A program made the translations under genes and the position numbers. The notes below the pieces were generated by a model that was not told the DNA's origin, ran no database searches, and saw only the letters and a program-made list of their open reading frames with translations. From Gemmataceae bacterium (GTDB lineage: Bacteria > Planctomycetota > Planctomycetia > Gemmatales > Gemmataceae), in NCBI GenBank assembly GCA_022616435.1, contig JAKEET010000108.1:1-64000 (forward strand): DNA of 64,000 bases. Reading direction: 5' to 3'. Every line of letters begins with the position of its first letter. The first letter of the stretch is position 1. Below are positions 43,214-51,865 of this stretch, in pieces.

Positions 43214-46105
43214 TTACGCCATCTTGTACCCGTAGATCACCTGCTGCCCTGCCTTGAACAGCGACAGCACCAAGAGCGGACCCAGCCGGCGGTCGCGGCA
43301 GCCGAGCTTGCCGGCCTGCCGCAGCCTTTCGGCCGCCTGCTCGAAGCGGCCCGCGTGAAACGCCTCGACCGCGGTCAGGAACACTGTATTCGCCAAAGGC
43401 TCGTTGAGTTTCCAGCCCGCTCGGCGGCCGGCGTCGAGCTCCAGCCAGCGTTTCACGGCGTCGTCGTGTCGTTGCTCGTGGAACAGCGCCAGTCCCCACA
43501 ACGCCAGCGCGTGGCCCGAGGACGGGCTGTCCTTGGCCTGAGCCGGAACCGCCAACGCCGTGGCCGCGGCGGCGTAGTCCTGCAGCTCCAGGCGCGCCAG
43601 GCCTTCCAGATAGTTGCCTTCGGTCGCCACGGACAACGTCGAGCCGGGCGCGCCGTTGGCGTGGTCCGCGGGCGGCAGCGCCGGCGCGGCGCGGTCGCCG
43701 AGCCGTCGGCAGGCTTCGACCACGCCGGCATAATCCCCCGCGGCGAGCCGGGCCAGCGCCGCGAACCAATGGTAGCGTGGATCGGGAACATTGGCGTCGA
43801 CGAGCGTCGTCGCTTGCCGCACCAGCCCCGCGATATCGTGGCGCAGCCAGCGCACGGCCGCCAGACGCCATTGCGCGTCGGCGTGCTCCGGGCAGGCGCG
43901 CAGGCACTCCAGGAGCCAATCCTCGGCCGTTTCCAGCGCGGCCGGATCCGCCCCTTCCACCGCCAGCGCGGTTTGCAGGCTGAGGCGGGCGCCAAGAAAG
44001 GCGACGTTCGCCCGCGTCTTGTCCGCCGCCAGCTCGAGCGCCTCGCGCAAACATTGCTGGGCTTCGGCGGCCTGGCCTTGCTTGTGCAGCAGGAGCGCGC
44101 GGCGCACGCGCGGCAACGGCTCGCGCGGGTGCATCTGCTGCCACTGCGCGAGGATGGCCAGGGCGTCGTCATCCTTGCCGGCCCGATGATAGAGGCAGGC
44201 CAGCCGGTCCTGGGCGGGGCCGTTGTGCGGCGCCAGCCGGGCCAGGATGAAGGTGGTCGCCAGCGCCGCGTCGGCGCGGCCCGCTTGCTCCTGTTCGAGC
44301 GACCGGGCCAGCAAGAATTGCTCCGCGTGGGCAGGATAGTCGGGACCGAGCGCCTCGGGAAACTTCCCCGGCGCCAGCGCCGCCGATCGGTCCAGGTAGG
44401 CGTGCTCCACGTCGGCGAAACTCCACTGGCGCTGCCCGAAGTAATGGCGGGCCGCGGCTGGATCGGCGAACGTGATCGCGAACAGCGCCAGCGTGTGCTC
44501 CCCATCCACCTTGTGCTGCGACGCGGCCTTGCAGTACAGCCAGGCATATTCGGGCCGCAAGGCTTGCCGGTTCGTGGCATACACATGGTGGTACGCCTGG
44601 GCGGCGAGTGGGTCGCAGGCATCGACCGACACCAGGTGCTCGCACAGGTACAGCTGGTCGTCGAGGTTGAGCGGGATGTCGTGCTCGCGCGCTTCGGTGA
44701 AGATCGCGTTGATCAAGTAGGCCCACTCGGGGTCGCCGGGAGCGGTGAACGGCGTCACCATCTGCACCGCCCAGGCCAGGTTGCGCGGCACATCCTCCGG
44801 ATCGTTCGCCGTCCCCTTCGCCCCGCACAGGGCCAGATAGCCGGCCGTCAACCGGTCCTTCATCTCTTCCATTTCATGCGCGGCCCGCAGGTGCTTGAAG
44901 GCCTCGTCGTACTTTCCCAGCTTGGCGAGCGACAGACCCAGGCCGCGCAGCAAGGGCAGTGACGGGGCGCCTTCGGCGAGCGACTTGGCGAACTGATCGG
45001 CGGCTTCCTGGAAATTGCCGAGCTTGAACAGGCCCTGGGCCAGCGCCAGGGCGCCTTGCCGGGTGAGGACCTGCATGTCGCCGCCGAACACGGGACAGAT
45101 GAACGTCGCCTTGCTCGCCAGCTTGCGGATGTACGAGCGATTCTCCGGAAACGCTTCGACCCACAGGCGCTGCGGGTGGTCGGCCCACAGCGCCAGGCCC
45201 TTCGGCCCGACCGCGCGCTGCAGGGCGCGGACGGCGAACTGGGTGTCGCCGCCCGCGGCGATCATCGCGGCCCCGAGCTGCAGGGTGACCACCGGGCAGT
45301 TGGCGTCGATGCGGTTGGCCTCGGTCAGATACCGCATCGCTTCCTTCGCCTGCCCCTGGCGCAGCAGCAACGCCCCGATGTACAGGGGCGGATCGATGAA
45401 CGGATTGGTCGGCGCCGCGCCGGCGCCGGTCGTGAACTCGCCGAGCGCGTCGTCGAGCACCAGCGACTTCGTCGCCCCGGTGCGCGCGATCTGCAACGCA
45501 TCCAGCGCTTCCTTCGGTTGACCCGCCCGCAGGTGGCACAGGCCCTGCCAGAACGACGCTTCCCGGCACGGCGACTGCACCAACAGCGTGCGGCCGATCA
45601 AGTCGAACAGCGCCCGCGATTCGCCCATGCGGCTGGCGCTGGAGAGCTGGCGGATTTCTTCAAGCATCGCGGCCTGAACCGTCTGCCGCACCTCGGCTTC
45701 GGTTCGGCCCAGCAGGTGCGCGGCCTTCATGCCCAGCTCGAGCGCCTCGTCGAATTCCTTGTCGTTGAGCGCGGCCGCCGCAGCGGCTTGCAGGCACTCG
45801 CCTTCCGCCTGGTCGAAGCGCTGACGCCAGCTCTGCGACGGCAGTCCGATGTGCCGGAGCCGGCGCACGTGCTCGAGGGCATCGTTCCAGAATCCGTGCT
45901 GCAGCTTGTGGCGAACGCGCTTCAGGCCGCGGCGGCGACGCGGACCCGGCCCGTACAGCTGCCAGAAGGTGACCAGGATCGCGACCACAATCGCGGCGAG
46001 GATGGCGATGGTGACCGCCATGCCGCGGGGGTATTCTTCGAACAGTTCTCGCAGGATATCGGGCACGGGGTCGTTGCCGGTGTGATTGGATGACGGTGCA
46101 ATCAT
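43214..46105 (-). CDS. large membrane-anchored TPR protein
   Basis: A 963-residue protein with a single transmembrane helix near the N-terminus (about 29-50, MAVTIAILAAIVVAILVTFW), followed by a basic stretch (GPRRRRGLKRVRHK) and about 850 residues of TPR-like repeats (ASFWQGLCHLRAGQPKEALDAL, GALALAQGLFKLGNFQEAADQF, GLGLSLAKLGKYDEAFKHLRAA and others). The basic side puts the TPR body in the cytoplasm. Likely a scaffold at the membrane. The start is the ATG at 46105; the ribosome-binding site is weak. Confidence 0.85.
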   Translation of the reverse strand: MIAPSSNHTGNDPVPDILRELFEEYPRGMAVTIAILAAIVVAILVTFWQLYGPGPRRRRGLKRVRHKLQHGFWNDALEHVRRLRHIGLPSQSWRQRFDQAEGECLQAAAAAALNDKEFDEALELGMKAAHLLGRTEAEVRQTVQAAMLEEIRQLSSASRMGESRALFDLIGRTLLVQSPCREASFWQGLCHLRAGQPKEALDALQIARTGATKSLVLDDALGEFTTGAGAAPTNPFIDPPLYIGALLLRQGQAKEAMRYLTEANRIDANCPVVTLQLGAAMIAAGGDTQFAVRALQRAVGPKGLALWADHPQRLWVEAFPENRSYIRKLASKATFICPVFGGDMQVLTRQGALALAQGLFKLGNFQEAADQFAKSLAEGAPSLPLLRGLGLSLAKLGKYDEAFKHLRAAHEMEEMKDRLTAGYLALCGAKGTANDPEDVPRNLAWAVQMVTPFTAPGDPEWAYLINAIFTEAREHDIPLNLDDQLYLCEHLVSVDACDPLAAQAYHHVYATNRQALRPEYAWLYCKAASQHKVDGEHTLALFAITFADPAAARHYFGQRQWSFADVEHAYLDRSAALAPGKFPEALGPDYPAHAEQFLLARSLEQEQAGRADAALATTFILARLAPHNGPAQDRLACLYHRAGKDDDALAILAQWQQMHPREPLPRVRRALLLHKQGQAAEAQQCLREALELAADKTRANVAFLGARLSLQTALAVEGADPAALETAEDWLLECLRACPEHADAQWRLAAVRWLRHDIAGLVRQATTLVDANVPDPRYHWFAALARLAAGDYAGVVEACRRLGDRAAPALPPADHANGAPGSTLSVATEGNYLEGLARLELQDYAAAATALAVPAQAKDSPSSGHALALWGLALFHEQRHDDAVKRWLELDAGRRAGWKLNEPLANTVFLTAVEAFHAGRFEQAAERLRQAGKLGCRDRRLGPLLVLSLFKAGQQVIYGYKMA

Positions 46106-46321
46106 CAATTGTAACGGAGTCCGCTGGTGAATGCCAGGAGGGGCGCGCCTGAGTCATCCGGGCGTGCGGCTCCGTGAGCATGTCGTCGCCGCTTGAGCCG
46201 CCGGCGGGCCTTTCTGCAGGCTGTAGCACGTGATGTTCCCGGCATGCACGAGCGGTGCGTAGTCCGCAGCCGCGCAAGGCAGAATGCCACGAATGCCAGC
46301 CTTGCCACTCTTGCCACTTCG

Positions 46322-49165
46322 TCATTCACTGGCTCGGGCGCTGCTTCCCACCCCCGGCACCAGCGGCTCGATGCGGACGTCGTCGAAGTACACGGTTCCC
46401 AAACCGGTGAGGGCCAGGGTCACTTGCACCGTTCCCGACGCCGGGACGCGGCGGTACAGCGTGAACTTTTTCCACGGCGTCGGTTCGCTGATGCGCACGG
46501 CCAACGGTTCGCCGCCGATGTTGTCGTAGAACAGGGCGCCGTCCGCCGAGGCGGTGATCGGGGTTGGCACGCAGACCCAGGCGGTGATCTGCACCAGCGT
46601 GCCTGGCTGGAGCTGGGCGGGCGGACTCGTGATCGCCAGCAGGGTGCGTTCCAGGGCTTGCGGGGGCGCCTTCGGGTTTTTCGGCGTGACCCGCAGCATG
46701 GCGCACTGCTTGCCTTCGTGCGGGATGTCTTTTCTTGTCGCCGGGCCGCCCTTCCCGGGACCGCTCTTGGCGCCTGCCTTCCCCCTGGCGTCCTTGGCGT
46801 CCTTCTTGCTCACGTTCGGGGCCTCTACTTCGCCGACGCGATCCGCCCGCAGCACGACATCATCAAGCGTCGGCTCCTCCAGCCTCCACGCTTCCTGCTT
46901 GCGCTGCGGCACGATCTCGAAGTCGCCCCCCGGCAGCACGTTCGCCGTGGTCACGTGGCGTTTCACTTGCTCCATGAACTGCCAGTGCCGCGGCAGCGTG
47001 AAGAACGTGACGGCGTACGGGGTGGCGACCGGCGTGTCGAGTTCCTTGACGGCCGCGTCCCACTGGGCCCGCATGAGGATGCGCACCGGCCGCAAGGCCC
47101 GCTGGGCCTCGCGGTAGGCCTCGGAGAAGAGGCGGTTGTCCCACAGCTTTTTCGCGGTCTGCAGGCGGCCCTGGGCGTCGTTGATCAGGGCGACCGCGTC
47201 GGGAAGCGTGTGGCTCTGCTGTTCGAGCTGCCGCTCGACCGCCACGACCTTTTCCAGCTCGTAAAGGGCCATGTCGTAGGTCCACTGCGCGGCGAGCTGG
47301 CGGCGCGTGCGCGACATCTCCTGGAAGCGGACCACCTGCTGCGTGTCGGCGGTGAACACCAGCGCGGTGGTCAGGCCGAACTCGGGGACCGTGATCTTGG
47401 TCCCGCCCGGCACGCGTTCGGACTTGATGCCGCGCACTTCGCCGGGGGACACTTCCCAGCACTGCATGCTCTGCGGCACCTGCGGCACCACCATGGTCAG
47501 CTTGCTGACCGCCGACTGACCCGGCACGAACTGGGCGCCCTTGCCTTGCCAGATCGGCAACACCAGGATTCCCTTGCTCGTCGGCATGACGGCGGCCTGC
47601 ACGTCCGGCGACGACGTGCCGATCCATTGCGGGTCGCGGGCGGTCAACAGCAGCGGCTCGATCATCTCCAGCTCTTGATTCAACAGGGCGCATTCGAGCA
47701 GCCGGTCGCGGCCCAGGTGGCTGTCGGCCAGCCAGCGGTCCGACCAGAAACCGAGGCCGCGCACGCCGGCCGCCAGGGCGGTGTACGTGAGCAGGCGGAC
47801 TTGCTCGGCCTGCGGGCCGACGGGCTCCTGGAAGTCGGCGGCGCCGTCGCGTTCGTAGATGATGCGCGTGTGCCAGTCGGGCATGTGATTCTGAATCCAG
47901 GTCCACAGATAGGCGTCCGGGTTGGCGAGGTTGCGGCGCATCTCGAGCCACTGGCGATAGCGCGGCAATTCGAGCGTGGTCATCAGCGGCCAGCGGTGCA
48001 CGCCCATCATGTTCAGGTTGCGCGAGTACGGGAGCATGCCGTCCCAGACCTCGGCCCCGACCGGCCGGCCCGGATCGGTCGAGCGCACCACCTGGGCGGC
48101 CCGGCCGATCGGGGCCGCGTGCTCGAACGTGAACGTGCCGCCCAGGTGATACAGGAGCACGGTGTCGCTGTCGGCGTAGCGGCCGATCTCGCGGGTGATG
48201 CCGTCGCTGGAGGCGAGCTTGGCGTCGTCGGACAGCACGCGCAGCCTCGGGGCCAGCCACAGGCCCAGGTCGGCGGCTTCCTTCAGCACGGCCGGCTGAG
48301 TCGTGTAATCCACGAACACCGTGTTGAACCCGGCCTGGTGCAGCGTCCGCAACGGCGTGTTGGTGTAATTGATGCCGCTCATCAGAAAACGGCGCCCGCC
48401 CACCAGCAGCTGGTTCGCGTTGAACTCGACCACCGGGGCGCGGCTGGCGGCGCGGGGAATGTTCGTGACCTTGGCGGGGACGTTGGTGGCGTCGGTGCGC
48501 ACCGCCGGCTGATAGCGCGGATCGAGCGCCGCCGGGCCGAGCGCCGCCGGGCCGAGCGCCATGGGGCCGATTTCCACGTCGTCGATCCACAGCTCCGTGA
48601 CGCCGGGTCCGGCGTACACGTTCAGCATCAGGCTGTCGACGTAGGCGTCGCTGATGTTGACCGGGCGCTTGAGCTGCGCCTGCAAGAGCTGCTGCTGGTG
48701 CTTGAGAAGCTGCGTCGGCCGCCCGATGTCGATGCTCTGCCAGCGGCCGACGTTGCGATAGGGTTCGCCGCGGATCGTCGTGGCCATGCGGTTTTCGAGG
48801 TTGTTGGGGTCGCGCTCGTTGGGAAGGATCACGCGCGCCAGGAGCTGGATGCCGGGGCGATTCGCCTTGATCCAAACCTTGCCGATCAACTCGGCGCCGA
48901 TGGGCGCCTTGCCGACCTCGTACCGGTAGTGGATGTACGTGCCCTGGTTAGCGTTGACCTGCAGGTACTCGGCGCGCTGGCCGTCGTGGGCGCCCTGGTC
49001 GCTGCTGGCGTGGCCGACTTCGTCATACACCGTGTCCGCCCCGGCTTTCACCCACCACGTCTTGCCCGACTCGAAGCCGTTGCGATGCACCTGCTGTCCG
49101 AGCGCGGTCCCCGCGCAGGTCAGGACCGCCGCGACGCTCATCCATGCCCGGCCCATCCGCATCAT
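46322..49165 (-). CDS. large secreted protein with N- and C-terminal carbohydrate-binding-like domains
   Basis: A 947-residue secreted protein (signal MRMGRAWMSVAAVLTCAGTALGQ; GAGGA before the ATG). The N-terminal ~200 residues resemble a jelly-roll carbohydrate-binding module (YLQVNANQGTYIHYRYEV ... VTELWIDDVEIG). The middle (about 240-600) looks like a TIM-barrel hydrolase relative (FNANQLLVGGRRFLMSGINYTNTP, FNTVFVDYTT, YLWTWIQNHMPDW). The C-terminal ~230 residues form a second binding module (YDNIGGEPLAVRISEPTPWKKFTLYRRVPASG ... TVYFDDVRIEP). No certain catalytic pair is seen. It is the first gene of the minus-strand cluster. Confidence 0.8.
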   Translation of the reverse strand: MMRMGRAWMSVAAVLTCAGTALGQQVHRNGFESGKTWWVKAGADTVYDEVGHASSDQGAHDGQRAEYLQVNANQGTYIHYRYEVGKAPIGAELIGKVWIKANRPGIQLLARVILPNERDPNNLENRMATTIRGEPYRNVGRWQSIDIGRPTQLLKHQQQLLQAQLKRPVNISDAYVDSLMLNVYAGPGVTELWIDDVEIGPMALGPAALGPAALDPRYQPAVRTDATNVPAKVTNIPRAASRAPVVEFNANQLLVGGRRFLMSGINYTNTPLRTLHQAGFNTVFVDYTTQPAVLKEAADLGLWLAPRLRVLSDDAKLASSDGITREIGRYADSDTVLLYHLGGTFTFEHAAPIGRAAQVVRSTDPGRPVGAEVWDGMLPYSRNLNMMGVHRWPLMTTLELPRYRQWLEMRRNLANPDAYLWTWIQNHMPDWHTRIIYERDGAADFQEPVGPQAEQVRLLTYTALAAGVRGLGFWSDRWLADSHLGRDRLLECALLNQELEMIEPLLLTARDPQWIGTSSPDVQAAVMPTSKGILVLPIWQGKGAQFVPGQSAVSKLTMVVPQVPQSMQCWEVSPGEVRGIKSERVPGGTKITVPEFGLTTALVFTADTQQVVRFQEMSRTRRQLAAQWTYDMALYELEKVVAVERQLEQQSHTLPDAVALINDAQGRLQTAKKLWDNRLFSEAYREAQRALRPVRILMRAQWDAAVKELDTPVATPYAVTFFTLPRHWQFMEQVKRHVTTANVLPGGDFEIVPQRKQEAWRLEEPTLDDVVLRADRVGEVEAPNVSKKDAKDARGKAGAKSGPGKGGPATRKDIPHEGKQCAMLRVTPKNPKAPPQALERTLLAITSPPAQLQPGTLVQITAWVCVPTPITASADGALFYDNIGGEPLAVRISEPTPWKKFTLYRRVPASGTVQVTLALTGLGTVYFDDVRIEPLVPGVGSSARASE

Positions 49166-49206
49166 GGCACATCCTCGTTCGAGATTCTCCGTCGCGCGGG
49201 CCTGTA

Positions 49207-49305
49207 AGAGGCTATCCGAAAGGGGTCAAACCCCTCACCAGTCCGCGTCAGTTTCCCACATTCGGCGAAACCTAAGGGGTCAGACCCCTTTTCGGATAGC
49301 CTCTA
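49207..49305. mobile_element. ~100-bp MITE-like element with ~30-bp terminal inverted repeats
   Basis: Left end AGAGGCTATCCGAAAGGGGT (from 49208) and right end, inverted, AGAGGCTATCCGAAAAGGGG (ending about 49304) match over about 30 bp with one indel and a few mismatches. Each end also contains its own small palindrome (AGGGGTCNNACCCCT). No transposase is encoded. It lies just upstream of the large secreted-protein gene. Confidence 0.85.
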
Positions 49306-49667
49306 ACACAACGGGGCTTAACAATAAAGGCGAACCCGTGTTGCCGAAAGTTAACGTGGAGCGGCGGCGGCGGACCGCGCTAGGCCGGGAAAACGCGAAA
49401 AATGTGGGGTTTGTGCGAAAATCGATGGCGGACCGCGGACCGGCACGCCGCTTGCAATAACTCCCCGTCTAACGAAGTGGCCCGCTTCGTAGACGAAGCG
49501 GCCCGCTTCGTCAATGCGCGACCGCTGCGTTCGAGTCGCGGGTCTTCGACAAGCCGTCGCAAGACCGGCCGGGTGCGAGTAACAGGCGCTGGGTAGTGCA
49601 GCGGCCGAATCTGACGGCGGCTTGTCGAGGACCCGTTTTCGTGCGGGCCCGATAGGTGGAGATGATG
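49306..49667. other. 362-bp non-coding stretch with palindromic tandem repeat
   Basis: No convincing gene. At 49471-49512 there are two tandem copies of a 21-bp palindromic unit (ACGAAGCGGCCCGCTTCGT type). The rest probably contains promoters for the divergent flanking genes, not located with confidence. Confidence 0.6.
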
Positions 49668-49973
49668 ATGGCAAGACCGCTTTCCCTAGACTGGCGCAAG
49701 GATCAGCAATTGCCCCGCGAGCTGGTCGACCTGCGCAATCACCTGGATCAACTGCCGCTGCCGATGCGCGACCAGTTGATTCCGCTGTGCGATCGCGCGG
49801 GGCACTTCGCCCGCTTGCAGAGCCGGCTGGTGCGCATCGCCCAGGACGCCGTGGATCAATTGCAGCTCGACATCAAGTATTTGTTGTTCGACCTGGAAGC
49901 GACCCGCCGCGAGCGCGACGAGCTGCGCGAGCACCTGCAGGCGATGGACGGCGAGTTCGAAACTGAGGAGTAA
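49668..49973 (+). CDS. small helical protein, unknown
   Basis: A 101-residue all-helical cytoplasmic protein (DLRNHLDQLPLPMRDQLIPLCDRAGHFARLQSRLVRIAQDAVDQLQLDIKYLLFDLEATRRERDELREHL), with a coiled-coil C-terminus. Three ATG codons follow each other; the third (49668) has AGGTGGAG at the best spacing. I do not recognise a family. A strong terminator follows. Confidence 0.75.
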   Translation: MARPLSLDWRKDQQLPRELVDLRNHLDQLPLPMRDQLIPLCDRAGHFARLQSRLVRIAQDAVDQLQLDIKYLLFDLEATRRERDELREHLQAMDGEFETEE

Positions 49974-50006
49974 CCTGACGAGGAGTAACCTCCCGAGAGT
50001 TGAGGG

Positions 50007-50054
50007 AGCCCATGCCCGGGTCCCCCCTGGAACGGACGCGGGCTCTTTTTTTTG
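50007..50054 (+). terminator. Rho-independent terminator of the small helical protein gene
   Basis: GAGCCC (50007-50012) pairs with GGGCTC (50041-50046), with further partial pairing inside, followed by eight T residues. Confidence 0.85.
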
Positions 50055-50095
50055 GTGAGTGGTCTCATCACTCACCACTCACTACTCTCCAACGT
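50055..50095. repeat. short GGTGAGT / ACTCACC repeats
   Basis: TGGTGAGTGG ... CATCACTCACCACTCACTACTC, a facing 7-bp repeat of the family at 10914-10990. The stop codon of the carbohydrate kinase gene (50068) falls inside it, so the repeat encodes that protein's last residues. Confidence 0.7.
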
Positions 50096-51084
50096 TGCCG
50101 CACCTGGTCCGGCGTCGCCGTTCCCGTGGCGCCGATCTGTTGAATGGTGATGGAGGCGACCAGGTTGGCGAACTCCGCTGCCTCGTGCAGTGTGGCGCCG
50201 GTCGCCAGGGCGCACGCCAGGCCGGCGCTGGTGCTGTCGCCGGCGCCGACGGGATCGATGGGCCCCGTCAGCGTTGCCGCGGGCGCCCGCGCCGGCGGCT
50301 GATCCGGCGCCGCCACCCAGATTCCTTCGGCGCCGCACGTCAGAAACACGGGCCGGCCGCAACCTTCGGCCAGGGCCGCGGCTGCCTGGCTCGGCGCCAG
50401 CTCCCGGCCCAGCGCCTGGCGGGCCTCCGCGACGTTGGGCTTCAAGCACGTGTTGCGAAACATGCCGATGCGCGCGCGGCTGTCGGCGAGCGTCCACTTC
50501 CCAGGCGTGCCAGCGCCCAGCTCGCTCAGCCGGCGTCGCACATTCTCGGTGACGACGCCGCAATCCGGCTCGCTGACCTGATCGAGAACGAGCAACGCGT
50601 CGATCGTCGGCCAGACCTGATCGAGCGCGGCCAGGATCGCGGTTTCAGCGTCCACCGGCAGCTTCGAGCGATTCTTGATGTCCAGCCGGTTCAGCTCGCG
50701 CGGCGGCTCTCCCGGTTCGCACAGCATCGGCTTGGTGTAGGTCGGCGTGCGGCGCTCGCTCCGCGCGACGACATGATCCTGGCGGACGGCCGGCATTCGC
50801 GCCAGGGCTTGCCGCAATTCGTAACCTTCGCCGTCGTCGCCGATCACGGCGATGGGCAGGATCGTTCCCACGCCCAGGGAAGCGAGGTTGTTGATCACGG
50901 TGCCGGCCGCGCCCGGATACGAACGGACGCGCGCCACTTGATAAGCGTCCAGCCCGGTTTCGATCGACGGTTCGGTGAGGGCGGCATCGAGGTCGAGATA
51001 GCGATCGAGGAACAGATCGCCGATGACCGCGATTCGCAAGCGCGGCAGGCCGGCAAGGATCGTCTCCAGCGTGGCTTCCGTCAT
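50068..51084 (-). CDS. PfkB-family carbohydrate kinase (RfaE/HldE N-domain-like)
   Basis: A 338-residue ribokinase/PfkB-fold kinase that phosphorylates a sugar or nucleoside with ATP. Signatures: IAVIGDLFLDRYLDLD near 18, PGAAGTVINNLASLG near 57 (substrate side), and the ATP/anion-hole motif DPVGAGDSTSAG near 280-291 with the catalytic Asp. The opening resembles ADP-heptose synthase kinase domains (HldE/RfaE), but the nucleotidyltransferase half is absent, so the exact substrate is uncertain. Start at ATG 51084. Confidence 0.88.
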   Translation of the reverse strand: MTEATLETILAGLPRLRIAVIGDLFLDRYLDLDAALTEPSIETGLDAYQVARVRSYPGAAGTVINNLASLGVGTILPIAVIGDDGEGYELRQALARMPAVRQDHVVARSERRTPTYTKPMLCEPGEPPRELNRLDIKNRSKLPVDAETAILAALDQVWPTIDALLVLDQVSEPDCGVVTENVRRRLSELGAGTPGKWTLADSRARIGMFRNTCLKPNVAEARQALGRELAPSQAAAALAEGCGRPVFLTCGAEGIWVAAPDQPPARAPAATLTGPIDPVGAGDSTSAGLACALATGATLHEAAEFANLVASITIQQIGATGTATPDQVRQRWRVVSGE

Positions 51085-51095
51085 CGTCGCGCCTG

Positions 51096-51794
51096 CTATT
51101 GCACTTGTTCCGACTCGATCCCCAGCTCACGCCAGGCCGCCGGCAACGGCGCCGTCATGGTGATCGGCTCGTAACGGATCGGATGCAGAAACGTCAGACT
51201 CCGGGCGTGCAAGGCGATGATCCGGTCGCGCTCGAATTGCGCATCCGGCCCGAACGGCAGCCGCGCTCCGTAGAGCGCATCGCCGCGCACCGGCCAGCCG
51301 CGCGTCGCAGCCTGGACGCGGATCTGGTGCATGCGGCCGGTCTCCGGCGTGAATTCGACAAGCGTGCCGCCCTGGCATGGCCCGAGGATCCGATAAGTCA
51401 AGCGCGCCAACCGCGCCCCTTCGGCGCCCGGCGCCGTGGTTTCGACCCGCGCCTCGTCGGCCACCTTGCGCAGCCAATCCTCCCACACGCCGCTCGCGGG
51501 TGCAATCGAACCTTCGAGCACGCCCCAGTAAGTCTTCGTGACCTGCCGCCCCTGGAACTGCTCGGACAACCGCTGCGCCGACTTGGTGCTCCGCGCGAAC
51601 AGCACGACGCCGCTGACCGGCCGATCGAGCCGGTGCGGCACGCCGAGGTAGACGTTGCCTGTCTTGCGGCAGCGCTCCTTGAGATAAGCCTTCGCCATGT
51701 CTGCCAGCGACGGAATCCCCGGCGGCGCTTGCGTGAGCAGCGGCGCCGGCTTGTTCACCGCCAGGCAGTGGTTGTCTTCGAAGAGGATTTGCAT
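51096..51794 (-). CDS. RluA-family RNA pseudouridine synthase
   Basis: A 232-residue pseudouridine synthase of the RluA family that isomerises specific uridines in rRNA or tRNA. Catalytic motif HRLDRPVSG with D57; also LAVNKPAPLLTQ near 11, TKTYWGVLEG near 88, and HQIRVQAATRGWPVRGDALYG. It lacks an S4 domain, as in short RluA/TruC-type enzymes. The start at 51794 (MQILFEDNHCLAVNKP) is standard for the family; the upstream frame is repeat DNA. The gene is 11 bp upstream of the kinase gene on the same strand. Confidence 0.93.
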   Translation of the reverse strand: MQILFEDNHCLAVNKPAPLLTQAPPGIPSLADMAKAYLKERCRKTGNVYLGVPHRLDRPVSGVVLFARSTKSAQRLSEQFQGRQVTKTYWGVLEGSIAPASGVWEDWLRKVADEARVETTAPGAEGARLARLTYRILGPCQGGTLVEFTPETGRMHQIRVQAATRGWPVRGDALYGARLPFGPDAQFERDRIIALHARSLTFLHPIRYEPITMTAPLPAAWRELGIESEQVQ

Positions 51795-51804
51795 TTCTTG
51801 GCGG

Positions 51805-51852
51805 CTCCCCTCTCCCTCTCGAACAGGGGGAGAGGGGCTGAGGGTGAGGGGG
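51805..51852. repeat. dispersed CCCTCTCCC...GGGAGAGGG palindromic element, copy 2
   Basis: Same element as at 8869-8915: CTCCCCTCTCCC, TCTCGAACA, GGGGGAGAGGGGC, TGAGGGTGAGGGGG, nearly identical over its full length. Between the pseudouridine synthase start and the stop of the next gene. Confidence 0.88.
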
Positions 51853-51865
51853 TTCGTTTGACCCC

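Noticed and set aside
49402..49596. Short open frame over the ACGAAGCGGCCCGCTTCGT repeats
   Set aside because: Its repetitive peptide arises from the palindromic DNA repeat; no start signal.
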